Part shown: one piece after another, positions 7,178-12,404 of the stretch
Numbering within the stretch: position 1 is the first letter of the stretch
Layout: every line of letters begins with the position of its first letter
Assembly: GCA_027065245.1 (NCBI GenBank)
Contig: JAMOOS010000135.1
Coordinates: forward strand, 1-12,404
Length of the DNA: 12,404 bases
Direction of reading: 5' to 3'
Origin: Desulfuromonadaceae bacterium
GTDB lineage: Bacteria > Desulfobacterota > Desulfuromonadia > Desulfuromonadales > Desulfuromonadaceae
The notes under the pieces: generated by a model
Told to the model about the DNA's origin: nothing
The model's database searches: none
The model's input: only the letters and a program-made list of their open reading frames with translations
Made by a program: the position numbers and the translations under genes

Positions 7178-7410
7178 ATACCGCAATGGCTTAATTCCGA
7201 TTACTGCCTTGAACCACGACAACACGTCAACTAGGGCACTCAGGCAATGAGCCGCTGCTGTCTGCTTACAGCCAGCGACAGCGGCGGTGATTATCCACTT
7301 CAAGTAACCTGTAGCACAAATACCACAGTTAATGTGCTTCAGCGACACCATACGTGGCGCATCCCACCGCGCCGCCCCGCCAAACGGAGGCCACATCAGC
7401 CACCACAACA

Positions 7411-7427
7411 TGGCACATAAAATGCAT
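7411..7427 (+). promoter_or_regulatory. Putative sigma-54 promoter upstream of lpxC
   Basis: TGGCAC, five bases, then ATGCAT matches the sigma-54 consensus TGGCAC-N5-TTGCW except for one base in the -12 element. The invariant GG (7412-7413) and GC (7424-7425) have the required 10 bp between them. The predicted start near 7437 leaves a ~100-nt leader before lpxC. A gene for a sigma-54 activator lies 3.4 kb downstream. Confidence 0.5.
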
Positions 7428-7536
7428 ACCCATGCTGTTAATGTTGCCGCTACAGGTGGATCCTCGCTGTACAAGCACACGATTCAGCCATTTCATGTGG
7501 CGGTGGTTTCATCAACCCGCATGAGGTTACTTATTG

Positions 7537-8466
7537 ATGATTTGTCAATGTACTATCAGCAAACCCATCCGCATCAGTGGCATCGGCCTGCACACCGGCG
7601 ATAAAATAACCATGAGGTTGCGCCCGGCGGCAGCCGGAACCGGCATCATATTTCACCGCACCGATGTTACGCCGACGGTCTCCATAGCGGCACTTTCCGC
7701 CAATGTGGTTGATACCCGTATGGCAACAGTCATCGGTTGCGATGGCGTTACCATCTCGACCATAGAACATCTGCTGGCCGCGCTGGCAGCGTTCCATATC
7801 GACAATCTGCACATCTATATCGACGGTCCTGAAGTACCAATCATGGATGGCAGTGCTTTGCCATTTGTACAATTACTGCGCGATGCCGGCATCACCCGCC
7901 TCAATAGCAGCCGCAAGGTTTTGGCCATCAGCAAGCCAGTTACACTGATTGAAGGCGACAAGCGGATATCCATTATTCCGTCGCGCTTCTGCCGTGTCAG
8001 TTTTGACCTCGACTACAAGCACCCGTGCGTAGGACGGCAGTATCGCTCGGTAAAGGTTACCCCAAAAACGTTCTGCCGTGAAATAGCGGCGGCGCGCACC
8101 TTCGGTTTTTACGAGCAGGTTGAGCAGCTCAAAAAAAGTGGGCTGGCGCGCGGCGGCAGCTGCGATAACGCTGTAGTAATCGGCGCAGATCGGATTCTCA
8201 ACGAGGATGGGCTGCGTTACTCCGATGAGTTTGTCCGCCATAAAATACTCGACACCATCGGCGACTTCAGCCTGCTCGGTCATTCCATCCTCGGTCACAT
8301 AAAATCGTACAAAGCCGGTCATGACATGAATCACAAAATGGTGGAAAAAATCCTGGCCACGCCGGAGTGCTGGCGCACCGTTGAATTCAGTCATGCGGCA
8401 CTGCAACAGACACTCAAAACCGCCGCGCCAGTATTGGAACCTGAACTGGCCTGGGCGGATTCCTGA
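7537..8466 (+). CDS. lpxC: UDP-3-O-acyl-N-acetylglucosamine deacetylase LpxC
   Basis: LpxC is the zinc-dependent deacetylase that performs the committed step of lipid A synthesis in the cytoplasm. The 309-residue product has all family hallmarks: SGIGLHTG near the start, zinc ligands H78 (STIEHLLAAL), H235 and D239 (EFVRHKILDTIGD), the catalytic His262 (AGHDMNH), GPEVPIMDGSA (97-107), and ARTFGF. I prefer ATG 7537 because MI-x-Q-x-T aligns with the usual LpxC N-terminus (MIKQRT in E. coli). TTG 7534 has better spacing (7 nt) from GAGG at 7523-7526 and cannot be excluded. The gene appears monocistronic: a long leader with a sigma-54-like promoter lies before it and a strong terminator 28 bp after it. 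Confidence 0.97.
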   Translation: MICQCTISKPIRISGIGLHTGDKITMRLRPAAAGTGIIFHRTDVTPTVSIAALSANVVDTRMATVIGCDGVTISTIEHLLAALAAFHIDNLHIYIDGPEVPIMDGSALPFVQLLRDAGITRLNSSRKVLAISKPVTLIEGDKRISIIPSRFCRVSFDLDYKHPCVGRQYRSVKVTPKTFCREIAAARTFGFYEQVEQLKKSGLARGGSCDNAVVIGADRILNEDGLRYSDEFVRHKILDTIGDFSLLGHSILGHIKSYKAGHDMNHKMVEKILATPECWRTVEFSHAALQQTLKTAAPVLEPELAWADS

Positions 8467-8493
8467 TAGCCACTTCCAACAGATAAATTTTAA

Positions 8494-8518
8494 GGCAGCC
8501 GCGTCGGCTGCCTTTTTT
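8494..8518 (+). terminator. Rho-independent terminator of lpxC
   Basis: A perfect 8-bp stem GGCAGCCG / CGGCTGCC with a 3-nt loop (CGT) is followed by six T residues, 28 bp after the lpxC stop. Confidence 0.95.
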
Positions 8519-8525
8519 ATTGGCG

Positions 8526-8567
8526 TTGCACCAATGGCGAATACATGTAATGATGTGCGCTTAAGCG
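8526..8567 (+). promoter_or_regulatory. Candidate promoter with palindromic operator for the kinase-regulator pair
   Basis: TTGCAC (8526-8531) and TAATGA (8548-8553) are 16 bp apart between the lpxC terminator and the kinase gene. A perfect 10-bp palindrome CGCTTAAGCG (8558-8567) covers the expected transcription start, where a repressor could act. The -35 box also sits inside the small inverted repeat ATTGG-N7-CCAAT. The assignment is from spacing alone. Confidence 0.35.
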
Positions 8568-8624
8568 ATTGATTTATTTCACAATAACCGTGCCCCACAA
8601 CGGCGCGGGAATCAAGGGTGGCGC

Positions 8625-10895
8625 ATGTCTGCCAATAAGCCGGAAGCACGCAAAAGACGTAGAGAATGGGGGATAATCGTCCTGATTGTGGCGCTGCTAT
8701 GTGCCTTACCGTTTTTCAAACAACAGATTTTCGATCTGGCCGCTAGTGTGCAGCTGTCCAACAATGTGCTGGTGATGGTGTTGACCAACATCAACATATT
8801 GCTGATCGTCCTGTTTCTGTTCCTGATTATCCGCAACTTGTTCAAAATGGTGATGGAACGCCGCCGCAATGTGCCCGGCTCCAAACTGAGAGCGCGGCTG
8901 GTACTCACCTTTGTGCTGCTGTCGCTCATTCCCACCATGCTGCTGTTTTTTACCTCGGCCGGGTTCATCACCAAATCCATCAACAGCTGGTTCAGTTCCG
9001 AAATTGAAACAGCACTGAGCGAGTCGCTGGCGGTAGCACAAACGTACTATAAAAACTCCGCTACCAACGCTCTGTACTATGCCGAGCAACTAGCCACCAA
9101 CATCAAAAACAACAAGCTTCTAAACGAAGGCAACCTGGACAAGCTGCGCCAACTCATCAAACAGAAGCAAAAAGAATACAACCTCGGCGTGGTCGAGGTG
9201 TTCTCCGCCACCCACGAGGAATTGGTACGCGCCGCCAATCCTGCCATCCCGCTTGGGCAGTTTACCGACCCCGGTTCGGAAGCGATTACCGCTGCCCTGC
9301 GCGGTAAACGCCTTACCCGCATAACCCCCACCGGCAAGGCGGACTTGATTCGCGGCATTGTCCCCATACATTCCAACTGGAACCCCAAAGACTGTGTCGG
9401 CGCGGTGGTGGTTAACTACTATGTTCCTTATTCGCTGGTCAACAAAATGCAGGAGATATCCTCCTCGTACCAGCAGTACAAAAGCGCCCAACAACTGCAC
9501 GGCAAGGTAAAACAGGGCTACATCTCCATTTTGCTCCTCATCTCCATGGTAATTATCTTCCTCGCCACCTGGCTGGGATTTCGCCTGGCACGTAGCATTA
9601 CGGTACCACTGCAAGAGCTGGTTATCGCCACCCGCAATATCAGCACTGACAACCTTGATGTCACTCTACCCACACCCAGTGATGACGAGATTGGCATCCT
9701 TATCGACGCCTTTGACAAAATGACCGCCGATCTGCGCCGCGAACAGGAACGGATAAAAGACGCCCACAACAAACTGCAAAACTCCAACATTGAACTGGAT
9801 CAACGTCGCCGCTACATGGAGATCGTCCTGAAAAACGTTACCGCCGGCATCATCTCCCTCGATAGTGACGGAGTAATCACCACCATCAACAAATCAGCGG
9901 AAACCATGCTCAAGATAAAGGGTGGCCGGGTACTGCACAAAAAATATCAGGAGGTGGTCAATCAGGATCAGTTGCAGATCATACGCGGTTTTCTCGGTGA
10001 GTTGCTCAGTTCCAACAAGGAATCGATTAAACGCCAGATCTCTTTGAGCATTCAGGGCCAGCAGATGACCCTGCTGCTCAATGTCACCAGTCTGCACGAC
10101 GAGAACGGCCAATTCATGGGTACTGTCATCGTGTTTGACGACCTGACTCAACTGCAGAAGGCGCAGCGCATGGAAGCCTGGCGCGAAGTGGCACGCCGTA
10201 TCGCCCACGAGATCAAAAATCCCCTCACGCCGGTACAATTATCGGCACAGCGCCTGCGCCGGCGTTATCTTAAACGGTTCAGCAAAGGCGATAACGTATT
10301 CGATGAATGCACCAATATGATTATTAACCAGGTCGAAGATCTAAAGAATCTGGTCAATGAATTTTCCAACTTTGCCCGCATGCCGGCCAGCAACCCTACC
10401 TTACAGGATCTGAACGCCATTATCAGTGAAACCCTGTTCCTGTATCAGGAAGGCCACCGCAATGTAATCTTTAAATTTGACACCGAAACCAGAATTATTC
10501 CGCTTAAGCTGGATAAGGAGCAGTTCAAACGGGTTATAATAAATCTGCTCGACAACGCCGTTCACGCCGTGGAACAGATCAAGGGTCAGGGGAAAATCAC
10601 TTTGAGTACAAAGGTGATGTCGCAGCTGGATATGGTTACCTTGACCATAAGCGACAACGGCTGCGGCATTAACGAGGCCGATAAACCACGCCTGTTTGAG
10701 CCGTATTTTTCCACCAAAAGCAGCGGCACCGGACTGGGGCTGGCCATTGTCTCCACCATTATCTCTGACCACAACGGCTACATCCGCGTCAAGGACAACG
10801 AACCACAGGGAACACAGATAATTATTGAACTGCCCATGGGGGCACAGCCACATTCCACAGAGGCGACTGATGACGCAAATACTGATAGTAGATGA
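8625..10895 (+). CDS. NtrY-like membrane sensor histidine kinase (HAMP-PAS-HisKA-HATPase)
   Basis: This is a 756-residue sensor kinase. Four hydrophobic segments lie at about 16-31, 48-69, 92-115 and 299-319. A sensory region of ~180 residues sits outside the membrane between the third and fourth. Then come a HAMP linker (about 315-370), a coiled segment (370-395), a PAS domain (about 396-510) and the HisKA domain with phosphoacceptor H528 in RRIAHEIKNPLTPVQLSAQR, a motif characteristic of the NtrY branch. The catalytic domain has the N box (N640, N644), DNGCG (677-681) and GTGLGL (701-706). All catalytic motifs are intact. The start has only a weak GGTGG-type site. The gene overlaps its regulator by 26 bp, so the two are almost certainly partners. 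The signal is unknown; NtrY proteins elsewhere are linked to nitrogen or redox and envelope responses. Confidence 0.93.
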   Translation: MSANKPEARKRRREWGIIVLIVALLCALPFFKQQIFDLAASVQLSNNVLVMVLTNINILLIVLFLFLIIRNLFKMVMERRRNVPGSKLRARLVLTFVLLSLIPTMLLFFTSAGFITKSINSWFSSEIETALSESLAVAQTYYKNSATNALYYAEQLATNIKNNKLLNEGNLDKLRQLIKQKQKEYNLGVVEVFSATHEELVRAANPAIPLGQFTDPGSEAITAALRGKRLTRITPTGKADLIRGIVPIHSNWNPKDCVGAVVVNYYVPYSLVNKMQEISSSYQQYKSAQQLHGKVKQGYISILLLISMVIIFLATWLGFRLARSITVPLQELVIATRNISTDNLDVTLPTPSDDEIGILIDAFDKMTADLRREQERIKDAHNKLQNSNIELDQRRRYMEIVLKNVTAGIISLDSDGVITTINKSAETMLKIKGGRVLHKKYQEVVNQDQLQIIRGFLGELLSSNKESIKRQISLSIQGQQMTLLLNVTSLHDENGQFMGTVIVFDDLTQLQKAQRMEAWREVARRIAHEIKNPLTPVQLSAQRLRRRYLKRFSKGDNVFDECTNMIINQVEDLKNLVNEFSNFARMPASNPTLQDLNAIISETLFLYQEGHRNVIFKFDTETRIIPLKLDKEQFKRVIINLLDNAVHAVEQIKGQGKITLSTKVMSQLDMVTLTISDNGCGINEADKPRLFEPYFSTKSSGTGLGLAIVSTIISDHNGYIRVKDNEPQGTQIIIELPMGAQPHSTEATDDANTDSR

Positions 10896-12240
10896 TGAAA
10901 AAAATATCCGCGAAAGCCTTAAAGGGATACTTCAAGATGAGGGTTTTCAAGTAGATAGCGCCAAGGACGGACAAAGCGCCATCGCCATGGTGCAGGAGGA
11001 GCGTCCGGATCTGGTACTGCTTGATATCTGGATGCCGGGGCTGGACGGCATAGAAACCCTGAAGAAAATGCGCGAATTACACCCCGATCTACAGATAATC
11101 ATGATGAGCGGCCATGCCACCATCGAAACCGCTGTTACCGCCACCAAATTAGGGGCTTACGATTTTGTTGAAAAACCACTGTCACTGGAAAAGCTGCTGG
11201 TATGTATCCACAATGCCCTGAAAATCAATCAACTGGTAGCTGAAAACCGCAGTCTAAAAGAGAGAATCCGCGGCGGTGAGGAGATTATCGGGGAAAGCCA
11301 GCCGATATTGGAGCTCAAGCAGCAGATTGCCATAGCCGCACCGACTTCCGGCTGGGTACTGATAACCGGCGAAAACGGTACCGGCAAAGAGTTGGTAGCC
11401 AGGGCTATTCACAAACACTCAAAGCGCGCCGACAAACCATTTATTGAGGTAAACTGCGCCGCAATCCCCGAAGACCTCATCGAATCCGAGCTGTTCGGCC
11501 ACGAAAAAGGTGCCTTCACCGGCGCAACAACCATGCGTAAGGGGAAATTCGACCTGGCCAACGAGGGAACCCTGTTCCTCGATGAAATAGGTGACATGAG
11601 TCTGAAAACCCAGGCCAAAGTGTTGCGCATATTACAGGAGCAGAAATTTGAACGCGTCGGCGGACAGAAACCAATAGAAGTGGATGTACGGGTTATTGCC
11701 GCCACCAACAAGGATCTGGAAGAGGAGATCAATCAAGGCAGATTTCGTGAAGATTTGTTTTACCGTCTTAACGTACTGCCTTTTCAAGTGCCAACCCTGC
11801 GCGAACGCCAGGATGATATAGAATTACTGGCGCGTTACTTTATCGACAACTACTGCAAAAAAGAAAACATAGAGACCAAAACCATCACCGACGAAGCGCT
11901 GGCAATCATGCGCGAGTATCACTGGCCGGGCAATATCCGCGAATTGAAGAACATCATCGAACGGCTGGTAATTATGACGCCGGGACAAACCATTGCCGCC
12001 GCCAATCTCCCCGGTGAAATCAGAAAACCGCGCCCACAGGACGACCAGGCAGAGATAACATCCCTCAATCTGACCGCCTACAGTTACAAAGAAGCCAAGG
12101 AGCTGTTTGAGCGCGAATTTATCCGCCAGAAGCTGGCAGAAAACGACTGGAACATCTCCCGCACGGCCGAAGCCATCGCCATCGAACGCTCCAACCTGCA
12201 CCGCAAAATCAAGGCTTACGGTATTGAGCCAGAGAAATAA
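10870..12240 (+). CDS. NtrX-like sigma-54-dependent response regulator
   Basis: This 456-residue activator of sigma-54 promoters starts at ATG 10870, with GAGG 6 nt upstream. A frame extending to 10825 adds residues before the canonical MTQILIVDDE start and is rejected. The receiver domain (1-120) has the acidic pair D8-D9, phospho-acceptor D52 (LVLLDIWMPG), S80 and K102. The AAA+ domain (about 138-375) has Walker A GENGTGKE (167-174), the sigma-54-contacting loop GAFTGA (214-219), Walker B LFLDEIGD (235-242) and the WPGNIRELKN segment (352-361). The C-terminal Fis-type helix-turn-helix spans about 410-452 (WNISRTAEAIAIERSNLHRKI). All key residues are present, so it should be a functional activator controlled by the kinase it overlaps. 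Its targets are not shown by the sequence; the sigma-54-like site before lpxC is one candidate. Confidence 0.95.
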   Translation: MTQILIVDDEKNIRESLKGILQDEGFQVDSAKDGQSAIAMVQEERPDLVLLDIWMPGLDGIETLKKMRELHPDLQIIMMSGHATIETAVTATKLGAYDFVEKPLSLEKLLVCIHNALKINQLVAENRSLKERIRGGEEIIGESQPILELKQQIAIAAPTSGWVLITGENGTGKELVARAIHKHSKRADKPFIEVNCAAIPEDLIESELFGHEKGAFTGATTMRKGKFDLANEGTLFLDEIGDMSLKTQAKVLRILQEQKFERVGGQKPIEVDVRVIAATNKDLEEEINQGRFREDLFYRLNVLPFQVPTLRERQDDIELLARYFIDNYCKKENIETKTITDEALAIMREYHWPGNIRELKNIIERLVIMTPGQTIAAANLPGEIRKPRPQDDQAEITSLNLTAYSYKEAKELFEREFIRQKLAENDWNISRTAEAIAIERSNLHRKIKAYGIEPEK

Positions 12241-12255
12241 CGAGCCGTAAAACAA

Positions 12256-12285
12256 AAAGAGGACCCACTAACGTGGGTCCTCTTT
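12256..12285. terminator. Bidirectional terminator between the regulator gene and the rRNA operon
   Basis: A perfect 13-bp stem AAAGAGGACCCAC / GTGGGTCCTCTTT with the loop TAAC starts 16 bp after the regulator stop and ends about 10 bp past the 3' end of the 5S gene. On the minus strand the stem continues into TTGTTTTA, so the T tract is better for the rRNA operon. On the plus strand the T residues lie mostly within the stem. Confidence 0.85.
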
Positions 12286-12294
12286 GGTAAAAAT

Positions 12295-12404
12295 TTCGGC
12301 GGCGACCTACTTTCCCACATAGTCTCCCATGCAGTATCATCGGCGCAACAGGGCTTAACTTCTGTGTTCGGGATGGGAACAGGTGTGACCCCTGTGCTAT
12401 AGCC
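12295..12404 (-). rRNA. 5S ribosomal RNA, 5' end cut by the window edge
   Basis: Read on the minus strand the segment contains the conserved 5S elements: GGCTATAGC near the start, CCCATCCCGAACACAGAAG, TTAAGCCC, GCGCCGATG, then GGGAAAGTAGGTCGCCGCC at the 3' end. About 110 nt are present, and a normal 5S is close to 117 nt, so only a few 5' bases are missing beyond 12404. The 3' end is placed at about 12295 and may be off by a few bases. It should be the last gene of an rRNA operon transcribed toward the regulator gene. Confidence 0.93.

Larger units (their letters stand above)
7099..7533. other. 435-bp intergenic gap between the phasin-like gene and lpxC
   Basis: No convincing complete gene is present. 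The gap holds the possible UbiB-like fragment (7106-7177), a dyad AGCACA-N14-TGTGCT (7313-7338) and a sigma-54-like promoter (7411-7427). A minus-strand frame (7016-7480) runs through it and into the phasin-like gene but lacks a recognisable domain. No rho-independent terminator was seen after the phasin-like gene. The last ~100 bp form the lpxC leader. Confidence 0.6.

Noticed and set aside
7016..7480. 154-codon minus-strand open frame across the phasin-lpxC gap
   Set aside because: It overlaps the phasin-like gene antisense, shows no domain, and has an implausible Cys/Trp-rich start and an Arg-rich low-complexity end. A decayed gene cannot be excluded, but nothing supports it.
8520..8532. 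TTGGCGTTGCACC before the kinase gene, considered as a sigma-54 promoter
   Set aside because: GG and GC are only 4 bp apart instead of 10, so it cannot be a -24/-12 element. It was kept only as a possible -35 box.
10825..10869. N-terminal extension of the response regulator by 15 codons
   Set aside because: The receiver domain starts canonically at MTQILIVDDE, and a GAGG site lies 6 nt before ATG 10870. The extension lies entirely inside the kinase coding end and adds no receiver-like sequence.

Overview
This 12.4 kb window reads as ordinary chromosomal DNA of a Gram-negative, LPS-making bacterium. I infer a deltaproteobacterium of the Desulfuromonadales/Geobacter type. The grounds are the yebC-ruvC-ruvA-ruvB order, an LpxC whose sequence looks more deltaproteobacterial than enterobacterial, a small phasin-like protein, an NtrY/NtrX-type sensor and sigma-54 activator pair, and a sigma-54-like promoter upstream of lpxC. 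The placement is by eye, and a gammaproteobacterium is not excluded. No insertion sequence, prophage gene, CRISPR array or tRNA was seen.

Layout. Bases 1-191 hold the 5' end of a minus-strand exported protein that runs off the window. Bases 280-1528 (minus) hold an outer-membrane lipoprotein with von Willebrand A and OmpA domains, with its own promoter and a strong terminator. Bases 1865-6700 (plus) look like one operon: a YebC-family regulator, then RuvC, RuvA and RuvB, which together process Holliday junctions, then a 638-residue protein I do not recognise whose TTG start overlaps the ruvB stop. Bases 6781-7098 encode a phasin-like helical protein with its own promoter. A 435-bp gap follows, with a short UbiB-like peptide and a good sigma-54-type promoter pointing at lpxC (7537-8466), which is closed by a textbook terminator. 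Bases 8625-12240 encode an NtrY-like membrane histidine kinase and an overlapping NtrX-like sigma-54 activator. A 13-bp stem at 12256-12285 separates them from a head-on 5S rRNA gene (minus strand), the end of an rRNA operon that extends past the window.

How the parts fit. RuvAB branch-migrates and RuvC cuts recombination intermediates, so the unknown downstream protein is a candidate accessory factor in DNA repair or DNA transactions. LpxC commits the cell to lipid A synthesis. The sigma-54 activator encoded next door makes it worth testing whether lpxC is under that activator. The most interesting items are the unknown ruvB-coupled gene and the putative sigma-54 promoter plus upstream dyad in front of lpxC.
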